A stretch of DNA of 64,000 nt from JAPPHA01 sp963662815 (lineage in GTDB: Bacteria; Pseudomonadota; Alphaproteobacteria; Rhodobacterales; Rhodobacteraceae). Positions 28,309 to 37,777 of this stretch are shown piece after piece (position 1 is the first letter of the stretch; each line of letters begins with the position of its first letter). The translations under genes were made by a program, and so were the position numbers. Where the stretch lies: contig CAXXWA010000036.1 in assembly GCA_963662815.2 (NCBI GenBank), forward strand, positions 26,482-90,481. Direction: 5' to 3'. A model generated the notes under the pieces. It saw nothing but the letters and a program-made list of their open reading frames with translations. It ran no database searches and had not been told where the DNA came from.

Positions 28309-28919
28309 TGCGAATGCTCCGCGAGCCGGTTGTCGTCCTTGCGACAGAAAACGCGGGAAAGCTCGAGGAGTTCCGGGATTTCCTGGCGCCGCACAACCTG
28401 AAGGCGGTTCCCGTCCGGGATTACGGAATCGAACTTCCCGAAGAGACGGAAACAACATTTTCGGGCAACGCACTGCTGAAGGCGAGGTTCGCGGTCGCCG
28501 CCACCGGCGTCCCTGCCATCGCGGACGACAGCGGCATCGCGGTCGATGCGCTTGACGGCCGGCCGGGCATTCACACCGCCCGCTGGGCCGAGACGCCGTC
28601 GGGGCGGGACTTCGACCTGGCGATGGGAAAAACCTGGCGGCTCCTCGAAGAACGGAACGCGCCTGAACCTAGGATTGCCCGGTTTTTCTGCGCTATAAGC
28701 GTGGCCTGGCCCGATGGCGGCGAGGCTGTGTTCGAAGGCGAGGTGCGTGGCCGCTTCGTCTGGCCGATGCGCGGCGATAGGGGCTTCGGCTTCGACCCTG
28801 TTTTCCAGCCCGACGGCAAAGATCTGACTTTCGCGGAAATGGACCCTCTCGACAAGCACCGCATGAGCCACCGCGCGCGGGCATTCGACAAGTTCCGTGC
28901 GGCGTGCCTCCGCGAATAG
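28308..28919 (+). CDS. rdgB: dITP/XTP pyrophosphatase RdgB (Ham1 family)
   Basis: A 203-residue house-cleaning pyrophosphatase that hydrolyses deaminated purine nucleotides. It shows ATENAGKLEEF at the N-terminus, ADDSGIAVDALDGRPG with the catalytic aspartates, and GFGFDPVFQPDG and KHRMSHRARA near the end. The start at 28308 shares one base with the rph stop. The hemW GTG start lies 23 bases inside its 3' end. Confidence 0.95.
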   Translation: MRMLREPVVVLATENAGKLEEFRDFLAPHNLKAVPVRDYGIELPEETETTFSGNALLKARFAVAATGVPAIADDSGIAVDALDGRPGIHTARWAETPSGRDFDLAMGKTWRLLEERNAPEPRIARFFCAISVAWPDGGEAVFEGEVRGRFVWPMRGDRGFGFDPVFQPDGKDLTFAEMDPLDKHRMSHRARAFDKFRAACLRE

Positions 28920-30114
28920 GGATGCGGGGGACGGCAGACTTGCCGTCTACGTTCACTGGCCGTTCTGCGAATCCAGATGCCCCTACTGCGACTTCAATGT
29001 CCATGTCCGCCGCGCCGTGGACCAAGATCCCTGGGTGCGTGCGCTCGGACTCGAGATCGACCGGGTCGCCGAACGCCTGCCGCGTCGAAGCGCCGCCTCC
29101 ATCTATTTCGGCGGCGGCACGCCGAGCCTCATGTCCCCGGAAACCGTCGCCGCGGTGGTCGACAGGATACGATCATCATGGCCAGCGCCGCGACACGTGG
29201 AAGTCAGCCTCGAAGCAAATCCGACCACTGTGGAATCAACGCGGTTCCGCGACTTCGCCTCCGCAGGCGTAAACAGGATATCCATAGGCGTCCAGGCGCT
29301 CTCGGACACGGACCTGATCCGGCTCGGCCGACGTCATACTGTCCAAGATGCCACGCAAGCTATTGATATTGCATGTAAATATTTTGACTCTGTCAGTTTT
29401 GACCTGATGTTCGCGCGCCAGGGCCAGACATTGTCCGCATGGAAAGACGAACTTGAACGGGCACTCCTGTTCGGTGTCGGGCATCTGTCGCTCTACCAGC
29501 TCACGATCAAGCCTGGCACCCGATTTGCCGATCTGGCCCGGCGCGGCCGGCTGCGCCAGCTGCCCGGGGATGCGCTTCAGGCGGACATGCTCGAGGCGGC
29601 CTGGGACATCTGCGGGTCGAGAGGATTCGGGTCGTACGAGATTTCGAACCACGCTCGAGCGGGCTTCGAGTGCGTTCACAACCTCCACTACTGGCGATAC
29701 GGAGAGTTTCTGGGCATCGGACCCGGCGCGGACGGGCGCGTTGACCTGGATGGAAGGGTCATCCGGTCCGCCGGTGAGCGCAATCCTGAAGCCTGGCTCG
29801 ACGCTGTCCTTTCCGGCTCCACCGGATTGTCTGACATGGAGGAAATTCCGCCGATCCAACAAGGCGTCGAGTACCTCATGTCTTCGCTGCGTCTTGCGGA
29901 AGGTGCGGATCTCGATCGATTCGAGGCGCTCTCCGGCGGAGCCCACATTCCTCTCCGCACCGACCGGCTCGTGGATGACGGGTTTCTCGAAATCGACCGG
30001 CGACGGATTCGGGCAACCCGCAGAGGCCGCCTCCTCCTCGACTCAGTCCTCCTCGAACTCCTGGACGAGTATTCGCCGGAAGAACAGCCGCAGCCGGTCG
30101 CAACCGGCGTCTGA
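28897..30114 (+). CDS. hemW: Radical SAM protein HemW (heme chaperone, formerly HemN-like)
   Basis: A 405-residue radical-SAM protein. The 4Fe-4S cysteines are C24, C28 and C31 in CESRCPYCDF, followed by YFGGGTPSLM and the SAM-binding segment. The C-terminal HemN/HemW domain ends with a winged-helix-like part. HemW binds heme and is considered a heme chaperone rather than coproporphyrinogen oxidase; it lacks the N-terminal extension of true HemN. The start is GTG at 28897, overlapping rdgB. It converges with parB, 40 bases apart. A short AT-rich patch near 29,360-29,400 stands out in base use but does not break the frame. Confidence 0.93.
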   Translation: MRRASANRDAGDGRLAVYVHWPFCESRCPYCDFNVHVRRAVDQDPWVRALGLEIDRVAERLPRRSAASIYFGGGTPSLMSPETVAAVVDRIRSSWPAPRHVEVSLEANPTTVESTRFRDFASAGVNRISIGVQALSDTDLIRLGRRHTVQDATQAIDIACKYFDSVSFDLMFARQGQTLSAWKDELERALLFGVGHLSLYQLTIKPGTRFADLARRGRLRQLPGDALQADMLEAAWDICGSRGFGSYEISNHARAGFECVHNLHYWRYGEFLGIGPGADGRVDLDGRVIRSAGERNPEAWLDAVLSGSTGLSDMEEIPPIQQGVEYLMSSLRLAEGADLDRFEALSGGAHIPLRTDRLVDDGFLEIDRRRIRATRRGRLLLDSVLLELLDEYSPEEQPQPVATGV

Positions 30115-30154
30115 CCGCTGCCCCGGCGGTCGCGACGCGGGCAATCCGATCCCG

Positions 30155-31066
30155 TCAGGTGTCTCCGAATCCGCCGAGGCGCAGGCACAGCGCATCGAGG
30201 TCGTCGAGCGTCTTGTAGGAAATCCTGATCGAGCCGCCGGTCGTGCCCATTCGGTGGTTGATGCTGACCGGCAACTTGAGATTTGCCGACAAACCGGCTT
30301 CCAATGCCCGCGTATCGGCATCCTTCTGCGTGGGCACCGCCCGCGTCCCGCTCGCGCCGCCGTCTTCCCTTCTGACAAGCGCCTCGGTCTGGCGAACATT
30401 CAGGCCCCTGTCAACGACCAGCGCCGCAAGCCCGGACGGATTCCGGCTTGATACGAGCGCCCGCGCGTGACCCGCGCTTAATCTGCCCTCCTCCAGCATG
30501 CGACGGACATCTTCCGGCAAGCCGAGGAGCCGCACCATGTTTGCAACGTGACTCCTGCTCCTGCCGAGAAGCTCCGAGAGGCTGTTCTGCGTATGGCCGA
30601 ACCTGTCCAACAGTTCTCGGTATCCGGACGCCTCCTCCACAGGATTGAGATCTACGCGCTGCACGTTTTCGACGAGGGCGATCTCGAGTGCCTGACTGTC
30701 GTCGAACTCACGCACCAACGCGGGGATTTCATGGATTTGCGCCAACTGCGCAGCGCGCCATCTCCGTTCTCCGGCAACGATCTGGTAGGGCGTCTCGCCG
30801 GCAGGGTCGGTCCTGACCAGAATCGGCTGCAGGATGCCGTGACGCTTCATCGACTCCGAAAGGCCTTCGAGTTCCTTTTCGGAGAACCTGCGGCGAGGCT
30901 GCTCCGGATTCGTGCGGACCAGTTCCACGGGGACCATGACGCTGCCGATTGAAGTTTCCTCGTGCCGCCCGGCCGGGCCGGCTTCTGGGGCGAGGGGGCC
31001 GCCGCCGACGCCGAGTTCGCCGATCAACTCCGTGAGACCGCGTCCCAGTCCTCTCTTTTCCGCCAT
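30155..31066 (-). CDS. parB: Chromosome partitioning protein ParB (CTPase clamp)
   Basis: A 303-residue ParB/Spo0J. The CTP-binding region includes GERRWRA (99-105) and ENVQR (133-137). The helix-turn-helix that reads parS is near 160-185 (SLSELLGRSRSHVANMVRLL), and the C-terminal dimerisation domain ends with LGGFGDT. It loads at parS and spreads to guide origin segregation with ParA. Three perfect parS sites lie 1.1-3.4 kb upstream, inside and before rsmG and mnmG. Confidence 0.96.
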   Translation of the reverse strand: MAEKRGLGRGLTELIGELGVGGGPLAPEAGPAGRHEETSIGSVMVPVELVRTNPEQPRRRFSEKELEGLSESMKRHGILQPILVRTDPAGETPYQIVAGERRWRAAQLAQIHEIPALVREFDDSQALEIALVENVQRVDLNPVEEASGYRELLDRFGHTQNSLSELLGRSRSHVANMVRLLGLPEDVRRMLEEGRLSAGHARALVSSRNPSGLAALVVDRGLNVRQTEALVRREDGGASGTRAVPTQKDADTRALEAGLSANLKLPVSINHRMGTTGGSIRISYKTLDDLDALCLRLGGFGDT

Positions 31067-31110
31067 GTCCGGCCTTCCCTTGCTTGGTTCAGTTGTCTCG
31101 CGTCATTCGA

Positions 31111-31899
31111 TCATCGGCCCGCCGGCGGAGCGGCCGCGTTCAGGAACTCGGCAGCGAGTTCCCTGTAGGCGCGGTTGCCGGTGCTGCCAGGATCGTACTG
31201 CGCGACGGGCACCCCGTGGGACGGAGCTTCGCTGAGGCGAACATTCCTCGGAATAACTGTCCTGTAGACCAGCGTACCGAGGTTCTCCCGGGCATCCTGC
31301 TCGACCTGGACGGAAAGGTTGTTCCGACGATCGAACATGGTGAGCAAGACGCCCTCGACCCGCAATCCGGCATTCAGACTCTCCCGGACCTTTCTTATGG
31401 TCAGAATGAGTTGCGACAGGCCTTCAAGCGCAAAGAACTCGCACTGTACGGGAATCAGGGCCGAGTGGCTCGCTGCCAGTGCGTTCAGCGTAAGCAGGTT
31501 GAGAGACGGCGGACAATCGATCAGGACATAGTCCGGCATCTCCGGAAACCCCGCCAGATCGCGAAACGCGTCCTTCAGTCGCAGCGCCGGCTGCCGGAGC
31601 CTGACCAGTTCAACGTCTGCCGAACTGAGGTCGGTCGCGGACGTCGCAATCTTGAGGCCCTTGACCAGTGTCTCGACGCTCGCCGCCTTCAAGGGGGCAT
31701 TGTCGACAATGACGTCGTACATTGTCGTCTCCCTCGCCCGGGGGTCGATACCAAGGCCGGTCGATGCGTTGCCCTGCGGATCCAAGTCGACGAGAAATAC
31801 CCGCTTCCCGGCCAGGGCGAGCGATGCGCCAAAATTGATCGCCGTCGTTGTTTTCCCGACACCGCCCTTTTGATTGGCTATGGCAATGATCTTGGACAC
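31111..31899 (-). CDS. parA: Chromosome partitioning ATPase ParA (Soj)
   Basis: A 262-residue ATPase that binds DNA non-specifically and moves ParB-bound origins. It has the deviant Walker A KGGVGKTTTA (11-20), LVDLDPQGNASTGLG and VLIDCPPSLNLLTLNAL. It lies 10 bases after rsmG and 44 before parB, in the classical mnmE-mnmG-rsmG-parA-parB order. Confidence 0.97.
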   Translation of the reverse strand: MSKIIAIANQKGGVGKTTTAINFGASLALAGKRVFLVDLDPQGNASTGLGIDPRARETTMYDVIVDNAPLKAASVETLVKGLKIATSATDLSSADVELVRLRQPALRLKDAFRDLAGFPEMPDYVLIDCPPSLNLLTLNALAASHSALIPVQCEFFALEGLSQLILTIRKVRESLNAGLRVEGVLLTMFDRRNNLSVQVEQDARENLGTLVYRTVIPRNVRLSEAPSHGVPVAQYDPGSTGNRAYRELAAEFLNAAAPPAGR

Positions 31900-31909
31900 T
31901 TTTCGCCTG

Positions 31910-32557
31910 TCATCCCCGGTGCGAACGGGACATGCACTCGATTTCGAGAATCCTGGCCTCCCGGTCGGTCAGGCTTGGAAACTCCGACAAGGAAAACTCC
32001 CATGTCCTTCTGGCATCGGCTACTTCACTAGCATGACCGCGACCCTTCAGGAACAGGCAAACGCCACGTCCCCGAAGCAGGTGCGAAGCCAGCGGAAGCA
32101 GCTCCTGCAGGGGCGCAACGGCGCGTGCGGACACGATGTCGAAGCAGGCGCCATCCATGTCCTCCGCTCGCGAATTGACGACCCTGACCGATGTCGATGT
32201 TTCACGTGAAACATTTTCCAGGAATGCGCACTTGCGCGAATTGCTCTCGATCAGACTGACGCACAGCCCGGGAATCTGGTCCAGCGCCAGCATTGCCGCG
32301 ACCATTCCCGGAAAGCCGCCACCGCTTCCGAGATCCGCCCAGGTTTCCGGACTGCGCTTCGAAGCAAGCGGAAGGAGCTGGGCAGAGTCGAGGAAATGCC
32401 GGCTCCAGACGGCATCCAGCGTGCGCCCCGAAACGAGGTTCAGGGAGGAATTCCACTTCCGGAGAAGCTCCGCATATCGTTCGAGCCGGCAAAATGTTTC
32501 ACGTGAAACACCGATGTCCTCGAAAAGCCGCCTGCGCGCATCGTCCTCCGGATTCAT
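31910..32557 (-). CDS. rsmG: 16S rRNA (guanine-527-N7) methyltransferase RsmG (GidB)
   Basis: A 215-residue SAM-dependent methyltransferase acting on G527 of 16S rRNA; loss gives low-level streptomycin resistance in other species. The SAM motif is DLGSGGGFPG. The start overlaps the mnmG stop by four bases. Two of the parS sites lie within this reading frame and are translated as VSRET segments, once at the N-terminus (GVSRETF) and once in the middle (NVSRETS), so the coding sequence also serves as a centromere. Confidence 0.95.
   Translation of the reverse strand: MNPEDDARRRLFEDIGVSRETFCRLERYAELLRKWNSSLNLVSGRTLDAVWSRHFLDSAQLLPLASKRSPETWADLGSGGGFPGMVAAMLALDQIPGLCVSLIESNSRKCAFLENVSRETSTSVRVVNSRAEDMDGACFDIVSARAVAPLQELLPLASHLLRGRGVCLFLKGRGHASEVADARRTWEFSLSEFPSLTDREARILEIECMSRSHRG
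32198..32213. promoter_or_regulatory. parS: parS site 1 (within rsmG)
   Basis: TGTTTCACGTGAAACA, the perfect 16-bp palindrome bound by ParB in most bacteria. It lies in the middle of rsmG, about 1.1 kb upstream of parB. Confidence 0.95.
32495..32510. promoter_or_regulatory. parS: parS site 2 (within rsmG N-terminus)
   Basis: A second perfect TGTTTCACGTGAAACA, about 300 bases from the first, translated as part of GVSRETF at the start of RsmG. Confidence 0.95.
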
Positions 32558-34434
32558 GCGCTCCGCCGTTTCGAACCGGTCTCGAGGCGGCGGAGCCGCC
32601 CCAGGATGAGAATCAGGGCGGCTGGAGTCATCCCGTCGATCCGTCCGGCCTGGCCAAGCGTTCCGGGCCTGATGCGCAGGAGCTTTTGCCGGAGTTCGTT
32701 CGACAGGCCGGGAATTTCGTCATAGGACATCCCGGCCGGAATCCGGATTCCCTCGTCTCGACGCAGGGCCCTTGCATCTCGTTCCTGCGCCTCGATGTAG
32801 TGCATGTAGGTCGCGTCCCTTTCGAGCTGGACAGCGATCTCGTCGGGAACTTCCGCAAGATCCGGCCAGATTGTCGCAAGCCTGGCGAAATCTATGTCCT
32901 TTCGGGACAGGAGCTCCATGCCGTTGCGGCGAATTCCGTCGTGATTCAGGGCGATTCCCGCCTTTTCCGCCTCATTGGGCGTCAGGGACACGTCCCGCAA
33001 CCGTGATCCGGCCGAGTTCAGGAGATCCATCTTCCGATCGTGAAACCGGCGGCGCGCCTCGCCAACGCATCCGATCCCGATGCCGACGCCCGTCAGGCGC
33101 TGGTCGGCATTGTCGGCGCGAAGCGACAGCCGATACTCCGCCCGCGACGTGAACATCCTGTAGGGCTCGGCCACGCCGCGCGTCACGAGATCATCGATCA
33201 TGACCCCGATATAGGAATCCATGCGGCTGAATGTCACGGAATCCCGGCCGGCCGCGAGGGAAGCCGCATTGAGACCCGCGACGAGCCCCTGGGCTGCCGC
33301 CTCCTCGTATCCCGTCGTGCCGTTGATCTGGCCGGCGAGAAAGAGTCCGGGCACGTCCTTCACTTCCAGCGACGGAGACAGCGAACGCGGATCGACATAG
33401 TCGTACTCGATCGCGTATCCCGGCTGCGTGATTGCGGCGGTTTCAAGCCCGGCGATGGTGCGCACGTAGGCCTTCTGCACGTCGGCGGGCAAGGACGTCG
33501 AAATCCCGTTCGGGTAGACGGTCACGTCATCAAGCCCTTCCGGTTCAAGGAATATCTGGTGCGACTTCCTTTCCGCGAACCGGGTGACCTTGTCCTCGAC
33601 CGACGGGCAGTAGCGCGGCCCGATTCCCTCGATGTGACCGCCGTACATCGCGGATCGCGAAAGGTTTTTCCGGATTATGTCGTGCGTGCGCTCATTCGTC
33701 TGCGTTATTCCGCAGGAAACCTGCCGGACAGCGGGCATCCCGGAAAGAAACGAGAACATCACGGGATCGCTATCACCCGGCTGCTCGCCGACAGCGCCCC
33801 AGTTCACGGTTCGGCCGTCCAGTCGCGGAGGGGTGCCGGTCTTCAGCCTGCCGAGGGGAAGCGAGTACGAGTCGAGACGCTCGGCAAGACGAACCGCGGG
33901 TGAATCGCCGATGCGCCCGCCCTGCATCCTGGCGTCGCCAACATGCACCACGCCGCGCAGGAATGTCCCGGCCGTCAGAACAACGGCGCCAGCGGGCACT
34001 TCCGCGCCGTCTGCGAGGATGACTCCCGCGACCCGCGAGCCCTCCACGAGGAAATCCGTGACCTCGCCCTGCACCACGTCGAGACCGGGAAGGCCGCGGA
34101 ACTCCGCCTGCATTCCCGATCGGTACAGGGCGCGGTCCGCCTGAGCCCTCGGACCCTGCACGGCCGGCCCCTTCCGCCGGTTCAGCAGCCGGAACTGGAT
34201 GCCGGCCCGATCCGCCACACGGGCCATGAGTCCGTCGAGGGCGTCGATTTCGCGAACCAGGTGGCCCTTGCCCAGGCCGCCGATCGCCGGGTTGCAGGAC
34301 ATTTCGCCGATGCGGTCGAAACGGTGGGTCACGAGAATCGTCCGGGCGCCGGTGCGCCACGCGGCATGCGCGGCCTCGGTTCCCGCGTGTCCGCCGCCCA
34401 CGACGACCACCGCGGTTCCGTCTTCGCGGTCCAT
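32554..34434 (-). CDS. mnmG: tRNA uridine-5-carboxymethylaminomethyl modification enzyme MnmG (GidA)
   Basis: A 626-residue FAD protein that with MnmE modifies wobble uridine 34 of several tRNAs. The FAD motif GGGHAGTEAA starts near residue 13, followed by MSCNPAIGGLGKGHLVREIDAL. The start is placed at ATG 34434 (MDREDGTAVVVV) with AGGGA upstream, which matches the family N-terminus. An in-frame ATG at 34491 overlaps mnmE by four bases but would translate the parS site at 34445-34460 into an unusual leader; that longer form cannot be excluded. The stop overlaps rsmG. Confidence 0.95.
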   Translation of the reverse strand: MDREDGTAVVVVGGGHAGTEAAHAAWRTGARTILVTHRFDRIGEMSCNPAIGGLGKGHLVREIDALDGLMARVADRAGIQFRLLNRRKGPAVQGPRAQADRALYRSGMQAEFRGLPGLDVVQGEVTDFLVEGSRVAGVILADGAEVPAGAVVLTAGTFLRGVVHVGDARMQGGRIGDSPAVRLAERLDSYSLPLGRLKTGTPPRLDGRTVNWGAVGEQPGDSDPVMFSFLSGMPAVRQVSCGITQTNERTHDIIRKNLSRSAMYGGHIEGIGPRYCPSVEDKVTRFAERKSHQIFLEPEGLDDVTVYPNGISTSLPADVQKAYVRTIAGLETAAITQPGYAIEYDYVDPRSLSPSLEVKDVPGLFLAGQINGTTGYEEAAAQGLVAGLNAASLAAGRDSVTFSRMDSYIGVMIDDLVTRGVAEPYRMFTSRAEYRLSLRADNADQRLTGVGIGIGCVGEARRRFHDRKMDLLNSAGSRLRDVSLTPNEAEKAGIALNHDGIRRNGMELLSRKDIDFARLATIWPDLAEVPDEIAVQLERDATYMHYIEAQERDARALRRDEGIRIPAGMSYDEIPGLSNELRQKLLRIRPGTLGQAGRIDGMTPAALILILGRLRRLETGSKRRSA

Positions 34435-34444
34435 GTCGTCCCTA

Positions 34445-34460
34445 TGTTTCACGTGAAACA
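34445..34460. promoter_or_regulatory. parS: parS site 3 (between mnmE and mnmG)
   Basis: Third perfect TGTTTCACGTGAAACA, immediately upstream of the preferred mnmG start and about 3.4 kb from parB. Confidence 0.95.
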
Positions 34461-34487
34461 CTGTACGGTCCCTCGGAGTGAGCGGGT

Positions 34488-35801
34488 TCACTTCCCCATG
34501 CAGAAACTGGCGAATATCTCGTCCAGAACGTCTTCTACATCAACCCGCCCGATTATGGAATTCAGAGCGTGCGCGCAGCTCCGGAGTTCCTCGTAGACAA
34601 TCTCCGGCTCTCCGCGTTCGCGCCGGAGCTGTTCGCGGGCAGCGACAAGGCACTCGAGCGCGCGGGAAATCGCGTCGCGGTGACGTCCGCGAACCGCGGA
34701 CTGCGACGGCACCACACGCGTCGACAGGTTCTTGTCGAGCATTCCGATGATTTCTTCGATTCCCTGTCCCGTGACGCCGGACACGGGCAGCCCCGACCCC
34801 CGGTCATGGATGTCGCACTTTCCCCGGCAGACGATGTCTCCCGGCCGGCAGTCCACGCCCAGTCCGGACATCCCTCCGCCAAACGTAAGGAACAACCGGA
34901 CGTCGGCGCATTCCGCCCTGCTTCTGGCCCTTTCGATTCCCAGCGTTTCGACGTCGTCCACGCCGTCCCTGAGCCCCGCCGTATCGAGAAAAATGACGGG
35001 AATTCCGTTCACGTCCATCCTGACCTCGATGACGTCGCGGGTGGTGCCGGCCGTTTCGGACGTAATCGCCGCTTCCCGGCCGGCAAGCGCGTTCAGAAGT
35101 GTCGACTTACCGACATTTGGCGGCCCGATGATCGCAACCTCGAATCCGTCGCGAACGCGTTCCGCGGCAAAAGAGCCGCTGATCTCGCCTCGGAACCCGG
35201 CTTCGAGGTCATCCAGGGTGCGAAGCACGCCGGTCCGCGCGTCGACAGGAACGTCGTCCTCGTCCGGAAAATCGATTGTCGCGTCGAGCAGGGCCATCGC
35301 CCGAATGAGAGACGAGCGCCACTCCTCGACTAGGTTCCGCAAGCCACCGCGCATCACGTGCAGCGCCTGCACGCGCTGATGTTCGGTTTCCGCCTCGATC
35401 AGGTCCGCGAGACCTTCGACCTGGCTGAGGTCAAGGCATCCGTTGTCGAGCGCACGACGCGTGAACTCGCCGGGTCTCGCATGTCGAAGCCCCGGAAGGC
35501 ACGCAAGCGCAGCCTGGATCGCCTGGACAACGGCGGGGCTTCCATGTACTTGAAATTCCACGGTTTTTTCGCCGCTGAAGCTCGCACCACGGTCGAATGC
35601 AAGGACAAGCGAGCTGTCCAGAACGTCTCCGTTTGCGTTCCTCAGCGTGCAGAGCGACGGTCGTTTGACGGGGATAGCCTTGCCGCAGAGACTTCGGGCC
35701 GCCAGAAAGGCCGAGGGCCCCGATACCCGGACCACCGCGATGCCGGCCTTGCCCCGCGCGGATGCGAGAGCAAATATCGTGTCGGGCTCTGCATCATTCA
35801 T
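34488..35801 (-). CDS. mnmE: tRNA modification GTPase MnmE (TrmE)
   Basis: A 437-residue GTPase, partner of MnmG. The N-terminal folate-binding domain is followed by helices that enclose the G domain: G1 GPPNVGKST (226-233), the switch GTTRD and DTAGLRD. It ends CMGK, where most homologues end C-I/L-G-K; this cysteine is functionally important in the family. It lies 22 bases downstream of rho on the same strand. Confidence 0.96.
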   Translation of the reverse strand: MNDAEPDTIFALASARGKAGIAVVRVSGPSAFLAARSLCGKAIPVKRPSLCTLRNANGDVLDSSLVLAFDRGASFSGEKTVEFQVHGSPAVVQAIQAALACLPGLRHARPGEFTRRALDNGCLDLSQVEGLADLIEAETEHQRVQALHVMRGGLRNLVEEWRSSLIRAMALLDATIDFPDEDDVPVDARTGVLRTLDDLEAGFRGEISGSFAAERVRDGFEVAIIGPPNVGKSTLLNALAGREAAITSETAGTTRDVIEVRMDVNGIPVIFLDTAGLRDGVDDVETLGIERARSRAECADVRLFLTFGGGMSGLGVDCRPGDIVCRGKCDIHDRGSGLPVSGVTGQGIEEIIGMLDKNLSTRVVPSQSAVRGRHRDAISRALECLVAAREQLRRERGEPEIVYEELRSCAHALNSIIGRVDVEDVLDEIFASFCMGK

Positions 35802-35823
35802 GTGCGGCGGCAGTCGGAGCGGA

Positions 35824-37113
35824 TCAGGTGTTCATCGAGTCGAAGAACTCAGTGTTCGTCCTCGTCTTCCTGAGCTTGTCCAGAAGGAATTCGATGGCGT
35901 CGGTGGTTCCCATCGGGTTCAGAATTCTCCGCAGGACGAAGGTCTTCGCAAGTTCCCCCTTGCTGACCAGAAGATCCTCCTTCCGCGTGCCGGACTTCAG
36001 TATGTCGATCGACGGGAAAACCCGCTTGTCCGCGACCTTGCGATCAAGAACGATTTCGGAGTTCCCGGTACCCTTGAACTCCTCGAAGATGACCTCGTCC
36101 ATCCGGGATCCGGTGTCGATCAGGGCGGTTGCAATGATGGTCAGCGATCCGCCTTCCTCTATGTTCCGGGCGGCACCGAAAAACCGTTTCGGCCTCTGCA
36201 GCGCGTTTGCGTCCACGCCACCGGTGAGTACCTTGCCCGACGAAGGCACGACGGTGTTGTAGGCGCGTCCGAGACGCGTGATGGAATCGAGAAGGATCAC
36301 CACGTCCCGCTTGTGCTCCACCAGCCGCTTCGCCTTCTCGATGACCATCTCGGAGACCGCCACATGACGCGTAGCAGGTTCGTCGAATGTCGAGGAGACG
36401 ACCTCGCCCTTCACCGAACGCTGCATGTCCGTGACTTCCTCGGGACGTTCGTCAATCAGCAGCACGATCAGGTAGCACTCCGGATGGTTTTTCTCGATTG
36501 AGTGCGCGATGTTCTGCAGGATCACCGTCTTGCCGGTTCGCGGCGGCGCAACGATCAGCGAGCGCTGACCCTTTCCGATCGGCGCGACGAGATCGATGAC
36601 CCGCGCCGACTTGTCCTTTATTTCCGGATCGGGGATTTCCATCTTCAGCCGCGTATCGGGGTACAGCGGCGTCAGGTTGTCGAAATGCACCTTATGGCGC
36701 GCGCTGTCCGGTTCGCTGAAATTTATCGACGAGACCCTGACGAGTCCGAAGTACCGTTCGTTTTCCAGGGGCGCGCGAATGACGCCTTCGACAGTGTCCC
36801 CGGTCTTGAGGGAGAATTTCCTGATCTGGTTCGGGCTGACGTATATGTCCTCCTGCCCCGGAAGGTAGTTCGCCTCGGGCGAACGCAGGAAACCGAACCC
36901 GTCCTGCATGACCTCGAGCACGCCGTCGCCCGAGATCTCCGCACCGCCCTCGGCCTTCTCCTTGAGAATCGCGAACATCATTTCGCCCTTGCGCATGGGC
37001 GCCGTGCTCTCGAGTTCGAGTTCCTTTGCCATGCGCAGCAGGTCCGCGGGGCTCTTCGCCTTCAGTTCGGAAAGCGTAAGCGATTCCTGCTTCATCAAAG
37101 TGTCTGGATTCAT
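35824..37113 (-). CDS. rho: Transcription termination factor Rho
   Basis: A 429-residue hexameric RNA helicase that ends transcription. The N-terminal RNA-binding domain (about 55-130) has the cold-shock-like GFGFLRSPEANYLPG; the P-loop is APPRTGKT (189-196), followed by LLIDERPEEVTDM. The first start is at 37113; a second ATG six codons later gives MKQESLTLSELK, closer to the family start. It begins a minus-strand run rho-mnmE-mnmG-rsmG-parA-parB. Confidence 0.97.
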   Translation of the reverse strand: MNPDTLMKQESLTLSELKAKSPADLLRMAKELELESTAPMRKGEMMFAILKEKAEGGAEISGDGVLEVMQDGFGFLRSPEANYLPGQEDIYVSPNQIRKFSLKTGDTVEGVIRAPLENERYFGLVRVSSINFSEPDSARHKVHFDNLTPLYPDTRLKMEIPDPEIKDKSARVIDLVAPIGKGQRSLIVAPPRTGKTVILQNIAHSIEKNHPECYLIVLLIDERPEEVTDMQRSVKGEVVSSTFDEPATRHVAVSEMVIEKAKRLVEHKRDVVILLDSITRLGRAYNTVVPSSGKVLTGGVDANALQRPKRFFGAARNIEEGGSLTIIATALIDTGSRMDEVIFEEFKGTGNSEIVLDRKVADKRVFPSIDILKSGTRKEDLLVSKGELAKTFVLRRILNPMGTTDAIEFLLDKLRKTRTNTEFFDSMNT

Positions 37114-37777
37114 TGCAAATTCCGCGCCGCCGCACCGTCGACTGGCGGCATGAGTCTGATCATTGGAAACGGCTCTCTTGACGGTCGGGAAACCGAGCCG
37201 AACGACAATTACCGCACCGCACCGGGGAATGTCAAATCCGACGGCGGCGCGTCAGGGAACTTCACTATGTCATATTTGCTGTCAATTTCTGATTCGGACG
37301 GTGCAGACAATGCGGGAATTCCGGGCGGAATCCAGAATCGCCGTGCACGTCCGCAATCGGGCGGAAAGGCTGCCTCTCGACCGTGCGGGACTGTCCCATA
37401 CATCTTGGAAGAATGGTCGCAAGATCGAAACGGCGGCATAGTTGGCTTGCTGACAAAGTCCAGGCTCAACACGGCCGGTCACTCTGCGAATTTCTTGCAG
37501 GCAGCGCGCGCATTTGGCGTTCAACCTCCGCGCCAAGCCAGCTTGACACGCTGCCCGGACAATTCTCCCGTAAAACGGGAAGAAACATTCATGGTCATCG
37601 TCATGACCGTCTTTGCGTTCTTTGATGAGCCGCTGCCGTGACCACAAAGTACACGGGTGCCCAATGAGCCAGAACGACATTGTATTCCCGGCCCGCAGAA
37701 GTTGCGAAAATAGGGGAACGAGGTTGTGAACCCCCCGCACGAACTGACCTGTGTTTCGTGACAACCAACCGCTTTTC
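37114..37777. other. Region upstream of rho, no gene recognised
   Basis: About 660 bases between rho and the DUF4276-like gene. Open frames of 80-160 codons exist on the minus strand, but they have no recognisable motifs and unlikely composition. A small hairpin TCCCGT-AAA-ACGGGA occurs near 37567-37581. The rho promoter and leader should be in the first 150 bases. This is the left part of the segment that separates rho from hemJ. Confidence 0.5.

Noticed and set aside
37282..37764. A 160-codon minus-strand gene upstream of rho
   Set aside because: No recognisable motif, no ribosome binding site and unlikely composition; left as unassigned intergenic sequence.
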